Positions 25,641 to 34,185 of a DNA stretch of 64,000 nt are shown here, one piece after another. The stretch spans positions 186,001-250,000 of the forward strand of contig NZ_JAAGWG010000002.1 in NCBI RefSeq assembly GCF_010682065.1. The letters are read 5' to 3'. Every line of letters starts with the position of its first letter. Within the stretch, counting starts at the first letter, position 1. This DNA comes from Blastococcus saxobsidens. Its GTDB lineage: Bacteria; Actinomycetota; Actinomycetes; Mycobacteriales; Geodermatophilaceae. The translations under genes and the position numbers were made by a program. The notes below the pieces were generated by a model, which worked only from the letters and a program-made list of their open reading frames with translations, had not been told where the DNA came from and searched no databases.

Positions 25641-26624
25641 GTGGAATTCAGACGACTCGGCCGCTCCGGCCTGACCATCTCCGAGATCGCGTACGGCAAC
25701 TGGCTCACCCACGGCGGGCAGGTCGAGGAGGACGCGGCGCACGCCTGCGTCCGCGCGGCCCTGGACGTCGGCATCACCACGTTCGACACCGCCGACGTCT
25801 ACGCCGGCACCCGCGCCGAGACGGTGCTCGGTGCCGCCCTCGACGGGCACCGGCGGGAGTCGATCGAGCTGTTCACCAAGGTCTACTGGCCGACGGGCCC
25901 CGGCCGGAACGACCGCGGGCTGGGCCGCAAGCACGTCATCGAGAGCTGCCACGCCTCGCTGCGCCGGCTGCGCACCGACTACGTCGACCTGTACCAGGCC
26001 CACCGCTACGACCCCTCGGTGCCGCTCGAGGAGACGATGACCGCCTTCGCCGACCTGGTGCGACAGGGCAAGGCGCTCTACATCGGCGTCTCGGAGTGGA
26101 ACGCCGAGCAGATCGCCGCCGGCGCCGCGCTCGCCCGCGAGCTCGGCATCCAGCTGATCAGCAACCAGCCGCAGTACTCGATGCTGTGGCGGGTGATCGA
26201 GGCCGAGGTCGTGCCCACGTCGGAGCAGGAGGGCCTCTCGCAGATCGTCTGGTCGCCGCTCGCGCAGGGGATCCTCACCGGCAAGTACCTGCCCGGCCAG
26301 CAGCCGCCCGCCGACAGCCGCGCCGGGCACGCCGAGGCCGGTCAGTCGATGAAGGGCTTCCTGCGCGACGACATCCTCACGCGGGTCCAGGAGCTGCGGC
26401 CCGTCGCCGACGACCTCGGGCTCTCCATGGCCCAGCTGGCCGTCGCGTGGGTGCTGCAGAACCAGAACGTGGCCGCGGCCATCATCGGGGCCAGCCGCCC
26501 CGAGCAGGTGCACGACAACGCCCGGGCGGCCGGCGTGACCCTCGACGCCGACGTCCTGACCCGCATCGACGACGTCCTCGGCGACGTCGTGGAGCGCGAC
26601 CCGGCCAAGACGGCCCGGGGCTGA
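25641..26624 (+). CDS. Aldo/keto reductase (Kv-beta/YghZ-like)
   Basis: A 327-residue (beta/alpha)8 NADPH-dependent reductase. The catalytic tetrad is visible as Asp in TFDTADVY, Tyr in that same motif, Lys in ELFTKVYWP and His in YQAHRYD. The cofactor region near the C-terminus reads VAAAIIGASRPEQV. It belongs to the branch related to potassium-channel beta subunits. It probably reduces aldehydes or methylglyoxal-type carbonyls; the substrate is not readable. Confidence 0.88.
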   Translation: MEFRRLGRSGLTISEIAYGNWLTHGGQVEEDAAHACVRAALDVGITTFDTADVYAGTRAETVLGAALDGHRRESIELFTKVYWPTGPGRNDRGLGRKHVIESCHASLRRLRTDYVDLYQAHRYDPSVPLEETMTAFADLVRQGKALYIGVSEWNAEQIAAGAALARELGIQLISNQPQYSMLWRVIEAEVVPTSEQEGLSQIVWSPLAQGILTGKYLPGQQPPADSRAGHAEAGQSMKGFLRDDILTRVQELRPVADDLGLSMAQLAVAWVLQNQNVAAAIIGASRPEQVHDNARAAGVTLDADVLTRIDDVLGDVVERDPAKTARG

Positions 26625-26633
26625 CGGCGGCCC

Positions 26634-26678
26634 GCCGCCTGCTGACCCTCGACCTCGAGTGGAGGTTCAGGAGGCGGC
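26634..26678. terminator. Bidirectional hairpin, aldo/keto reductase/26667 gene
   Basis: Imperfect stem GCCGCCT ... AGGCGGC (26634-26640 with 26672-26678) continued by CTGA/TCAG and CCTC/GAGG with single mismatches. It contains the stop codon of the minus-strand gene. Confidence 0.6.
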
Positions 26679-26879
26679 GAGGCCCATCGGGCCGTAGGCC
26701 TTCTCCTCGCCGTCGAACAGCGTGACCGTGGCGACGCCGTTGTCGAGCAGCTCCCGCCAGTTCTCCCCGAGCCACGACTCCGCGTCGCTCTGGTTCTCGC
26801 ACTCCGGGACCTCGACCCCGACCGAGGCGGGGTCGAGGGTGGATCCGGACGGGTCCTCGAGACGCCAGTGCCAGCTCAT
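26667..26879 (-). CDS. Small conserved actinobacterial protein, function unknown
   Basis: A 70-residue acidic protein starting MSWHWRLEDPSG and containing FENQ-like ECENQSDAESWLGENWREL and FDGEEKAYGPMGL. I recognise it as a type conserved in many actinobacteria but with no known function. It is soluble, with no signal peptide or cysteine pair. Single gene with its own leaderless promoter. Confidence 0.75.
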   Translation of the reverse strand: MSWHWRLEDPSGSTLDPASVGVEVPECENQSDAESWLGENWRELLDNGVATVTLFDGEEKAYGPMGLAAS

Positions 26880-26885
26880 GGGGGC

Positions 26886-26891
26886 AGGCTA
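26886..26891 (-). promoter_or_regulatory. -10 element, leaderless start at 26879
   Basis: Minus-strand TAGCCT, 6 nt before the ATG. Confidence 0.6.
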
Positions 26892-26992
26892 GCCGCGCGG
26901 GGCCGCCGTTGCGCCGATGTGATCGTCGCCGCCGGTTACCGGGCGATGCCCGGGGGCATGGCAGTCCACCGACTGCTTCCACCGGAGGACCC

Positions 26993-27439
26993 ATGACCTC
27001 GCCCCGCCCGCACGGCACGTCCGGCGCCACCAGCGCCGACGTCGCTCCCCTGCCCGAGAACGCCTCGACCGGCCAGCTGATCGGCCAGCTCACCGAGCAG
27101 ATCAGCCGGCTCGTCCGCGACGAGGCCCGGCTCGCCCAGGCCGAGGTGACCCAGAAGGCCAAGAAGCTCGGCGTGGGTGCCGGTCTCTTCGGCGGCGCCG
27201 GGCTGGTCGCCTTCTTCGGGGTCGCCGCCCTGATCACCGCCGCGATCCTCGCGCTGGCGCTGGTGCTGCCCGCCTGGCTGGCCGCGCTGATCGTCGGCGT
27301 CGTCCTCCTCGCGGTGGCAGGCGTCCTGGCGCTGATGGGGAAGAAGGACGTCCAGCAGGGCTCCCCGCCGGTGCCCACGGAGGCCATCGCCGGCGTCAAG
27401 ACCGACATCGCGACCGTGAAGGAGAGTGCGCAGCGATGA
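26993..27439 (+). CDS. Phage-holin-like superfamily (DUF1469/ActMP) membrane protein
   Basis: A 148-residue protein with the typical N-terminal amphipathic segment GQLIGQLTEQISRLVRDEARL and AEVTQKAKKLG, then two membrane helices (FGGAGLVAFFGVAALITAAI and LALVLPAWLAALIVGVVLLA). The family is named for holins but is mostly chromosomal; function unclear. ATG 26993 has CCGGAGGA 6 nt upstream. First of four co-directional membrane genes; ATGA overlap with the next. Confidence 0.85.
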   Translation: MTSPRPHGTSGATSADVAPLPENASTGQLIGQLTEQISRLVRDEARLAQAEVTQKAKKLGVGAGLFGGAGLVAFFGVAALITAAILALALVLPAWLAALIVGVVLLAVAGVLALMGKKDVQQGSPPVPTEAIAGVKTDIATVKESAQR

Positions 27440-27930
27440 GCACGCCCAACGGGTCCGCACCCGGCGACGGACGGACCGACAAGGGACCGACGGATCCCGA
27501 CGAGATCAGGGCCGACATCGAGGCGACCCGCGCGCAGCTCGGTCGCACCGTGGACGAGCTGAGCCAGCGCCTCGACGTCCCCGCCCGCGCCAAGGAGAGC
27601 GCGGCGCGCGCCAAGGACACCGCCGTCGAGACCTACCGCGAGAGCCCCCCGGCGTTCGCCGGGGCCGGCGCGGCGCTGGCCGGCCTGGTGGGCCTGGTGC
27701 TGTGGCGCCGGCGGCGCGCGCGGCGGCGGGCCAGCACCGAGGAGCTGCTCGTCGGCGCCCGGGTCGGTGGCCGGCGCGAGGCCAAGCGGGCCCGCAGGGA
27801 GCTGGCCGCCCGGCGCACCGCCGCGCGGAAGGCCACCCGGAAGGCCGCCCGGAAGGCCGGGAAGGATGCCCGCACGACCACCCAGACGGCCGAGAAGCGG
27901 GTCCGTCGCATCGCGAGGAGGAAGCGTTGA
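27436..27930 (+). CDS. DUF3618 protein with basic tail
   Basis: A 164-residue protein. Residues about 19-60 are the DUF3618 helix (DPDEIRADIEATRAQLGRTV, then DELSQRLDVPARAK), followed by a single membrane segment (AGAGAALAGLVGLVLW) and a tail of about 70 residues extremely rich in Arg, Lys and Ala (RRTAARKATRKAARKAGKD). The tail resembles histone H1-like sequences and could bind nucleic acid or membrane phosphates. Its stop overlaps the next start (TTGA). Confidence 0.85.
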   Translation: MSTPNGSAPGDGRTDKGPTDPDEIRADIEATRAQLGRTVDELSQRLDVPARAKESAARAKDTAVETYRESPPAFAGAGAALAGLVGLVLWRRRRARRRASTEELLVGARVGGRREAKRARRELAARRTAARKATRKAARKAGKDARTTTQTAEKRVRRIARRKR

Positions 27931-28199
27931 GCAAGGGAGCCAAGTTCGCCTACCGGCCGATCGGCCTGCTGGCCGGCATCGTGGCCGGTTCGCTGAGCGG
28001 GATCGTCTTCAAGCAGATCTGGAAGGCGGTCGCGAACGAGGACGACGCCCCGTCGGCGCTGCAGAGCGAGTACCCGATGCGCGAGGTGGTGCTCGCCGCC
28101 GCGATTCAGGGCGCGATCTTCGCGGCCACCAAGGCGGCCATCGACCGGGCCGGGGCGCGCGGCTTCACCAAGCTGACGGGCAGCTGGCCCGGCGACTGA
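27927..28199 (+). CDS. DUF4235 membrane protein
   Basis: A 90-residue protein with two hydrophobic segments (YRPIGLLAGIVAGSLSGIVF and VVLAAAIQGAIFAATKAAID) and the DUF4235 motif FKQIWK. I assign the TTG at 27927 as start: AGGAGGAAGC is right before it, it overlaps the preceding TGA, and it gives the normal family length. DUF3618 and DUF4235 genes are regular neighbours, suggesting that the products work together at the membrane. Confidence 0.82.
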   Translation: MSKGAKFAYRPIGLLAGIVAGSLSGIVFKQIWKAVANEDDAPSALQSEYPMREVVLAAAIQGAIFAATKAAIDRAGARGFTKLTGSWPGD

Positions 28200-28285
28200 C
28201 GTCCCCGGCGGCGGGCCGGGCATCCCCGGCCCGCCGGCCACCCACCCTTCCCGGCCGGACGACGGCCCCTGACCAGGGAGTAGCA

Positions 28286-29425
28286 GTGACCCGCACCCGC
28301 CCCCGCGAGAGCGCCGTCGACCGGATCCGCCAGCGCGTCGAGGAGAAGGCCGCCCGCCGCGCCGCAGCCGCCCGGACGACGGCCGACGGCGGCCCCCCGC
28401 CGGGCGCGAACCGGTTGCCTCCCGGCGCGCCGGCCCCCGAGCAGCTCCCCGGCATCGACGCCGACGCCCCCACGCAGATCCCGGCGCGGGGCTGGAAGCA
28501 GATCCTCAAGCGGGCGTGGGCGGAGAACAACGCCGACAACATGCCGATCATCGCCGGCGGGGTGGCGTTCTTCGGCTTCCTGGCGATCTTCCCGGCGCTG
28601 CTGGCGCTGATCTCCATCTACGGCCTGGTCTCCTCCCGCGAGCAGGCGGCCGCCCAGGTGGCGGAGTTCACCGCCGGTCTGCCCGACGCGGCCCGCGACC
28701 TGATCACCGACCAGGTCACGTCCATCACCGAGGCCGGCGGGGCGCTGACCTGGGGGCTGGTCCTGTCGACGCTGGCCGCGCTGTGGAGCGCCTCCGGCGG
28801 CGTGAACAACCTGGTCAAGGCGGTCAACATCGCCTACGACGAGGTGGAGACCCGCAACTTCGTCAAGCTCCGCGCGCTCTCCCTGGCCCTCACCCTCGGC
28901 GCCGTCGTCTTCGTCGTGCTGACCATCGGCCTGGTCGCGGTCCTGCCGGTCGTGATCGACGCGCTGCCGCTCGGCGCCGTCGGCAGCGTGTTCGCCGAGA
29001 TCGCCCGCTGGGCGGCGCTGCTGGCCGTCGTCGCCGGGTCGCTGGCGGTGCTCTACCGGGTGGCCCCCGACCGGGACGCGCCGCGGCTGCGCTGGGTGAG
29101 CCTGGGCTCGGTCGTCGTCACCGTCGTCTGGGCGCTGGTCAGTCTCGGGTTCACCATCTACGTGAACAACTTCGGCAGCTACGACAAGACGTACGGCGCG
29201 ATCGCCGGGGTCATCGTCCTGATGCTGTGGCTGTACCTCACCTGCTACCTGGTGCTGCTCGGCGCGGAGATCAACTCCGAGGCCGAGCACCAGACCGGCC
29301 ACGACACCACCGACGGCGAGCCGATGCCCATGGGCGAGCGCGACGCGGTGAAGGCCGACACGCTCCCGGCGAAGGCCGAACCCGACAAGGGCGACGGCGA
29401 CCCCACCCGCAAGAACGCGTCCTGA
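28286..29425 (+). CDS. YihY/BrkB-family membrane protein
   Basis: A 379-residue protein with six membrane segments and the family motif region ADNMPIIAGGVAFFGFLAIFP (core AGGVAFFGFLA), LWSASGGVNNLVKAVNIAYD, and YDKTYGAIAGVIVLMLWLYL. The old label ribonuclease BN is a known misannotation; a transport or envelope role is likely. It has a hydrophilic, proline-rich N-terminus and an acidic/Lys C-terminal tail. The GTG start has AGGGAG 5 nt upstream. It lies 86 nt after DUF4235. Confidence 0.85.
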   Translation: MTRTRPRESAVDRIRQRVEEKAARRAAAARTTADGGPPPGANRLPPGAPAPEQLPGIDADAPTQIPARGWKQILKRAWAENNADNMPIIAGGVAFFGFLAIFPALLALISIYGLVSSREQAAAQVAEFTAGLPDAARDLITDQVTSITEAGGALTWGLVLSTLAALWSASGGVNNLVKAVNIAYDEVETRNFVKLRALSLALTLGAVVFVVLTIGLVAVLPVVIDALPLGAVGSVFAEIARWAALLAVVAGSLAVLYRVAPDRDAPRLRWVSLGSVVVTVVWALVSLGFTIYVNNFGSYDKTYGAIAGVIVLMLWLYLTCYLVLLGAEINSEAEHQTGHDTTDGEPMPMGERDAVKADTLPAKAEPDKGDGDPTRKNAS

Positions 29426-29428
29426 CCC

Positions 29429-29452
29429 GAGCGCCGGGCCCTCGTCCGGCTC
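29429..29452. terminator. Weak hairpin between the convergent YihY and gcvT genes
   Basis: GAG and CCGG pair with CCGG and CTC across an 8-nt loop, with a 2-nt bulge. It overlaps the gcvT stop codon. Confidence 0.35.
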
Positions 29453-30554
29453 AGCGGACGTGCGACGGCACGAACGGCGGCCGCACCGCCTCCACGGCCA
29501 GGGCCCTCCCCCGGACGTCGACGGTCAGCAGGTCGCCCTCGGTGATCCCGGCGGCCCGGTCGAGCAGGGCCAGACCGATGCCGGCGCGCAACGAGGGCGA
29601 GAACGTCCCGCTGGTCACCGTGCCGACCGGGGTGTCATCGCCGCCCAGGACGGTCATGCCCGGCCGTGGGCTCTGCCGCCCCTCCGCCCGCAGCCCCCAC
29701 AGCAGCCGGGCGGGCCCGCGCTCCTTCTCCGCCAGCAGCGCCGCCCGCCCCCAGAAGGCGGGCTTGGCCCAGCCGACGGCCCAGCCGGCCCGCGCCTGCA
29801 GCGGCGTGATGTCCCGGGACAGCTCGTGACCGTGCAGCGGGTAGCCCATCTCGGTGCGCAGCGTGTCCCGCGCCCCCAGCCCGCACGGGCGGATGCCGAG
29901 GTCCTGCCCGGCCTCCAGCAGGGCGTCCCAGAGCTCACCGGCCCGGCCGGCCGCCACCAGAAGCTCGTAGCCGTGCTCCCCGGTGTAGCCCGTGCGGCAG
30001 ACGGTCACCTCGGCACCGCCGGCACCGGTACCGGCCACGAACGACATGTAGGGCAGCCCGCCCGGCACGCCCAGCAGCTCCAGCACCTGCAGCGACCGGG
30101 GCCCCTGCACGGCCAGGACGGCGACCTCGGTGTGCAGGTCGGTCACGGTCACCCCCGCGGGTGCCGCGTCGGCCAGCCGGCCCAGCACCTCGGCAGCGTT
30201 CGCGGCGTTGGGCACCAGCAGCACGTCGTCGTCCCCGCGCAGGTAGACGATCAGGTCGTCGACGACGCCCCCGTCCTCCTGGCAGCAGAGCGTGTACTGG
30301 GCCTGGCGGGGGCCGATGCGGGAGAGGTCGTTGGTGAGGCAGCCGTCCACGAGCGCCGCCGCCCCCGGCCCGCGGACCGTGCCGGTGCCCAGGTGCGAGA
30401 CGTCGAAGAGGCCCACGCCGTCGCGGACTGCGGCGTGCTCGACCAGCACCCCCGCCCCGGCGTACTCGATCGGCATCGACCAGCCGCCGAAGTCGGCGAC
30501 CTTGGCACCGGCCGCGACGTGCCGGTCGTGCAGCGGGGAGGTCAGCTGACTCAC
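29451..30554 (-). CDS. gcvT: Aminomethyltransferase GcvT (glycine cleavage T protein)
   Basis: A 367-residue folate enzyme that releases ammonia and transfers the methylene group to tetrahydrofolate in the glycine cleavage system. It has [20 protein letters not shown], then [25 protein letters not shown] (folate-binding Glu), and [20 protein letters not shown] with the catalytic Asp-Arg region. I chose GTG 30554 because of the close -10 and the alignment start. gcvP and gcvH are not in the window; lpdA at 32757 could supply the L subunit. Equivalent to Rv2211c. Confidence 0.93.
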   Translation of the reverse strand: MSQLTSPLHDRHVAAGAKVADFGGWSMPIEYAGAGVLVEHAAVRDGVGLFDVSHLGTGTVRGPGAAALVDGCLTNDLSRIGPRQAQYTLCCQEDGGVVDDLIVYLRGDDDVLLVPNAANAAEVLGRLADAAPAGVTVTDLHTEVAVLAVQGPRSLQVLELLGVPGGLPYMSFVAGTGAGGAEVTVCRTGYTGEHGYELLVAAGRAGELWDALLEAGQDLGIRPCGLGARDTLRTEMGYPLHGHELSRDITPLQARAGWAVGWAKPAFWGRAALLAEKERGPARLLWGLRAEGRQSPRPGMTVLGGDDTPVGTVTSGTFSPSLRAGIGLALLDRAAGITEGDLLTVDVRGRALAVEAVRPPFVPSHVR

Positions 30555-30561
30555 GCTGGCC

Positions 30562-30567
30562 AAGGTA
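30562..30567 (-). promoter_or_regulatory. -10 element, leaderless start of gcvT
   Basis: Minus-strand TACCTT, 7 nt before GTG 30554. Confidence 0.5.
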
Positions 30568-30675
30568 GTGGCGGCTCCCCCTCCGAGGCTCGCCCCGAGC
30601 CGGGCGACGTGCTGGAACGGCCCGCCGTAGGGCCCCGGGCCGAGCCTGCGAGGCATGGGGGACGGCGGGTCCTTC

Positions 30676-30681
30676 TACGAT
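30676..30681 (+). promoter_or_regulatory. -10 element, leaderless start of pepA
   Basis: TACGAT, 6 nt before GTG 30688. It excludes the upstream start at 30655. Confidence 0.55.
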
Positions 30682-30687
30682 CAGGCG

Positions 30688-32199
30688 GTGCCACCGACGA
30701 TCTCCGCGACCGACCACCCGCTCGAGAAGCTGACCGCCGACGCCGTCGTCGTCGCCGTCGGCAAGGGTCCCGACGGACCCCTCCCCACTCCCGGCGCCGA
30801 GGCCGTCGACCGCCTGCTGGGCGGACGCCTCTTCGGCGCGCTGGCCGACCTGGGAGCCCGGGGCGGCGAGGAGGAGGTCACCCGGCTGCCCTCCTTCGGG
30901 CAGGGCCCGTTCCCCGTGGTCGCCGTCGTGGGCCTGGGCGCGCCCGACGCCGCCGGTGGCTACGCCCCCGAGGCCGTGCGCCGCGCCGCCGGTGCCGCCA
31001 GCCGGGCGCTGCGCGGTCGCCGCTCCGTGGTGACCCTGCTCGCCGCCGTGGGCGGCACGCCCGACGCCGACCGGCTGCACGCCGTCGGCGAGGGCTCGCT
31101 GCTCGGTGCGTACGAGTTCACCGCCTACAAGTCCGACCTGCCGGCCGATCGCCCGACGCCGCCACAGGACTTCACCGTCGTCGTCCCCGGCGCCGCCGCC
31201 GCGGAGACCGCGCTGCGGCGGGTCCGCGCCGTCGCCGACGCCGTCGCGCTCGTGCGCGACCTGGTCAACACCCCGCCGAACGACCTCTTCCCCGCCGAGC
31301 TGGCCGCCCGCGGTGCCGCCGCCGGCGAGAAGCTCGGGCTGGCCGCGGAGATCCTCGACGAGGACGCCCTGGTGGCCGGCGGCTACGGCGGCATCCTGGC
31401 GGTCGGCGGCGGGTCCAGCCGCAAGCCCCGGCTGCTGCGCCTGACCTACTCCGGCGCCAACGCGCGCAAGAAGATCGCGCTGGTCGGCAAGGGGATCACG
31501 TTCGACAGCGGCGGCATCTCGATCAAGCCCGCCGCGAAGATGGAGGACATGAAGAGCGACATGGCCGGTGCGGCGGCCGTGATCGCCACCGTGTGCCTCG
31601 TCGCCCAGCTCCGCCTGCCCGTCGAGGTCATCGCGACCGTCCCGATCGCGGAGAACCTGCCCAGCGCGACCTCCTACCGACCGGCCGACGTGGTCACCTT
31701 CCGCAACGGCAAGAAGGCGGAGATCACCAACACCGACGCCGAGGGCCGGGTCGTGCTCGCCGACGCGATCGCCCGCGCCGCCGAGGACTCCCCCGACGTC
31801 CTGCTGGAGACCGCCACCCTCACCGGCGCGCAGATGGTCGCCCTCGGCGGCCGCACGTCCGGCGTCATGGGCAGCGACGACCTCCGCGACGCCGTGGTCG
31901 CCGCCTCGAAGCGCACCGGGGAGGCCATGTGGCCGATGCCGCTGCCGCCCGAGCTGCGCCGTGGCCTGGACTCGACGGTCGCGGACATGGTGAACGCCAA
32001 CGCCGACCGCCTCGGCGGCATGCTCGTGGGCGGCCACTTCCTGTCCGAGTTCGTCCCGGCCGGCCTGCCGTGGGCGCACATCGACATCGCCGGCCCGAGC
32101 TACAACACCGGCGCTCCGTGGGGCTACACGCCCAAGGGCGGCACCGGCGTGCCCGTACGCACCCTGCTCGCGACCATCGAGGCGCTCATCGCCGACTGA
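30688..32199 (+). CDS. pepA: Leucyl aminopeptidase PepA (M17)
   Basis: A 503-residue cytosolic exopeptidase needing two metal ions. The catalytic C-terminal domain has VGKGITFDSGGISIK, MKSDMAGAAAV, and the signature NTDAEGRVVLADA near residue 350, with the conserved Lys, Asp, Glu and Arg. The N-terminal macro-like domain is present. It releases N-terminal amino acids in peptide turnover. Equivalent to Rv2213 (pepB). Confidence 0.94.
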   Translation: MPPTISATDHPLEKLTADAVVVAVGKGPDGPLPTPGAEAVDRLLGGRLFGALADLGARGGEEEVTRLPSFGQGPFPVVAVVGLGAPDAAGGYAPEAVRRAAGAASRALRGRRSVVTLLAAVGGTPDADRLHAVGEGSLLGAYEFTAYKSDLPADRPTPPQDFTVVVPGAAAAETALRRVRAVADAVALVRDLVNTPPNDLFPAELAARGAAAGEKLGLAAEILDEDALVAGGYGGILAVGGGSSRKPRLLRLTYSGANARKKIALVGKGITFDSGGISIKPAAKMEDMKSDMAGAAAVIATVCLVAQLRLPVEVIATVPIAENLPSATSYRPADVVTFRNGKKAEITNTDAEGRVVLADAIARAAEDSPDVLLETATLTGAQMVALGGRTSGVMGSDDLRDAVVAASKRTGEAMWPMPLPPELRRGLDSTVADMVNANADRLGGMLVGGHFLSEFVPAGLPWAHIDIAGPSYNTGAPWGYTPKGGTGVPVRTLLATIEALIAD

Positions 32200-32250
32200 C
32201 CCGCTTTTCCGCGGAAAAGCTCATGAGCTTTTCCGCGGAGAAGCGGGTCA
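32197..32250. repeat. 54-bp near-perfect palindrome between pepA and the 32248 gene
   Basis: 27-nt arms meet at CATG with one mismatch. Each arm contains a copy of the smaller palindrome CTTTTCCGCGGAAAAG (the second with one change), so it is a palindrome of palindromes. The outer three base pairs are the two opposing TGA stop codons. It is far richer in A/T than the surroundings. It may be a bidirectional terminator (T4 runs on both strands) or a mobile extragenic palindrome. Confidence 0.85.
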
Positions 32251-32604
32251 CTGGCCTCGCTTCTGGCGGGCGGACCAGTCGCGCATCCGCTGGGGGTAGC
32301 CGGTGACCTGCGCGTCGTAGACCGGGATGGTCAGCTCGCGGGACAACCGCCGGGCGACCTCCGGGCCGGCGATGCGACGGCGGGTCCACTCCCCGTCCGC
32401 GGCCACGAGCACGATCGTGGACTCGGTGACCGCGGTGCGCGGCTCCACGTAGCCCTCCACCCCGCGGCGGGTGGCGACGAACTGCTCCAGGTGGCTGAGG
32501 TCGGCGCGTTCCGACGCGCGGTCGAGGGTCGCCCGCCGGCCGTTCCCCCCGCCGTTCCCCTGCGCGCGGGCGCCTCGCCCACGCAGCCGGTCGAACAGAC
32601 CCAT
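32248..32604 (-). CDS. Conserved hypothetical protein next to lpdA
   Basis: A 118-residue soluble protein: basic N-terminus (MGLFDRLRGRGARAQ), then LSHLEQFVATRRGVEGYVEP, TIVLVAADGEWTRRRIAG and IPVYDAQVTGYPQRMRDW. I recognise it as an actinobacterial conserved protein lacking a named function. ATG 32604 is preceded by GGGGAGGG; the frame runs upstream only as low-quality sequence. It is divergent from lpdA. Confidence 0.75.
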   Translation of the reverse strand: MGLFDRLRGRGARAQGNGGGNGRRATLDRASERADLSHLEQFVATRRGVEGYVEPRTAVTESTIVLVAADGEWTRRRIAGPEVARRLSRELTIPVYDAQVTGYPQRMRDWSARQKRGQ

Positions 32605-32756
32605 GCGCCCTCCCCTGCCGCTACGGCGGCCGTGATCACCACGACGCTCGCGAGAGCAACGGTGCTCCCGGCCGGGTCGTTCCCGGAGTGGCAGGATGGG
32701 CACCAGCCCCCGCCCGCTCGAGCGGGGCCGCCGCCCGCCGCACCTGAGGAGCACCC

Positions 32757-34136
32757 GTGAGCGCACCCGCCTCCCCCGCCGACCTGGTCATCCTGGGAGG
32801 TGGCTCGGGTGGCTATGCCGCTGCCTTCCGCGCCTCGGAGCTCGGGCTGAACGTCGTCCTCATCGAGAAGGACAAGGTCGGCGGCACCTGCCTGCACCGC
32901 GGCTGCATCCCCACCAAGGCGCTGCTGCACGCCGGCGAGGTGGCCGACCTGGCCCGCGAGGGCGAGCAGTTCGGTGTGAAGACGTCGCTGGCCGGCATCG
33001 ACATGGACGGCGTCAACAACTACAAGAACGGCGTCATCGCCAAGCTCTACAAGGGCCTGCAGGGACTGGTGAAGGCCCGCAAGATCACCTACGTCGAGGG
33101 CGAGGGACGGCTCACCTCCCCGACCACCGTCGAGGTGGACGGGCAGAGCTACGAGGGCAAGCACGTGCTGCTGGCCACCGGCTCCTACCCGCGCACGCTC
33201 CCGGGCATCGAGCTCGACGGCACGAAGGTCATCACCAGCGAGGACGCCCTCGAGCTCGACCGCGTCCCCAGCTCGGCGATCATCCTCGGCGGCGGCGTCA
33301 TCGGCTGCGAGTTCGCCAGCGCCTGGAAGTCCTTCGGTGTCGACGTCACGATCGTCGAGGGCCTGCCGCACCTGATCCCGCTGGAGGACGAGTCCTCCTC
33401 GAAGCTGCTGGAGCGCGCGTTCCGCCGTCGCAAGATCGGCTTCGAGCTCGGCAGCCGCGTCGCCGGCGTGCAGACCACCGACAACGGCGTGAAGGTGACG
33501 CTGGAGAACGGCAAGGAGCTGGAGGCCGAGCTGGTGCTCGTCGCCGTCGGCCGCGGCCCGGTCAGCTCCGGCATCGGGTACGAGGAGGTGGGCGTGCAGA
33601 TGGAGCGCGGTTACGTCCTCGTCGACGAGTACATGCGCACCAACATCCCGACGATCTCCGCCGTCGGTGACCTCGTCCCCACCCTGCAGCTGGCCCACGT
33701 GGGCTTCGGCGAGGGCATCCTCGTCGCCGAGCGGGTGGCCGGCCTCGAGCCCGCGCCCATCGACTACGCCGGCGTCCCGCGCATCACCTACTCCGACCCG
33801 GAGGTCGCCTCGGTCGGGCTCACCGAGGCCCAGGCCAAGGAGCGCTACGGCGAGGTCAAGACCCTCACCTACGACCTGGCGGGCAACGGCCGCAGCCAGA
33901 TCCTGAAGACGACGGGCGCGGTCAAGCTCATCCAGTCCCCCGACGGCCCCGTCGTCGGCATCCACATGGTCGGCAGCCGGGTCGGCGAGCTCATCGCCGA
34001 GGCCCAGCTCATCTACAACTGGGAGGCCGAGGCCGACGACGTCGCCAGCCTCATCCACCCGCACCCGACCCAGAGCGAGGCTCTCGGCGAGGCCCACCTG
34101 GCCCTCGCCGGCAAGCCCCTGCACGTGCACGGCTGA
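32757..34136 (+). CDS. lpdA: Dihydrolipoyl dehydrogenase (E3)
   Basis: A 459-residue FAD flavoprotein that reoxidises dihydrolipoyl groups with NAD+. It has the FAD loop [20 protein letters not shown], the redox disulfide in [17 protein letters not shown], the NAD loop [34 protein letters not shown], and the C-terminal catalytic His-Glu in [13 protein letters not shown]. The GTG follows GAGGAGC. It lies 49 nt before sucB, so E3 and E2 are probably co-transcribed. Confidence 0.95.
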   Translation: MSAPASPADLVILGGGSGGYAAAFRASELGLNVVLIEKDKVGGTCLHRGCIPTKALLHAGEVADLAREGEQFGVKTSLAGIDMDGVNNYKNGVIAKLYKGLQGLVKARKITYVEGEGRLTSPTTVEVDGQSYEGKHVLLATGSYPRTLPGIELDGTKVITSEDALELDRVPSSAIILGGGVIGCEFASAWKSFGVDVTIVEGLPHLIPLEDESSSKLLERAFRRRKIGFELGSRVAGVQTTDNGVKVTLENGKELEAELVLVAVGRGPVSSGIGYEEVGVQMERGYVLVDEYMRTNIPTISAVGDLVPTLQLAHVGFGEGILVAERVAGLEPAPIDYAGVPRITYSDPEVASVGLTEAQAKERYGEVKTLTYDLAGNGRSQILKTTGAVKLIQSPDGPVVGIHMVGSRVGELIAEAQLIYNWEAEADDVASLIHPHPTQSEALGEAHLALAGKPLHVHG

Positions 34137-34185
34137 ACGATCCACTCCCCCATCCCCGCACCGCGCCAGAAGGAGCACTGCCCCG

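Noticed and set aside
26993..27439. Prophage holin and lysis genes
   Set aside because: No other phage genes, and the two hydrolases and DUF partners are chromosomal families in actinobacteria.
28286..29425. Ribonuclease BN
   Set aside because: Old database label for YihY-family membrane proteins; no nuclease motif is present.
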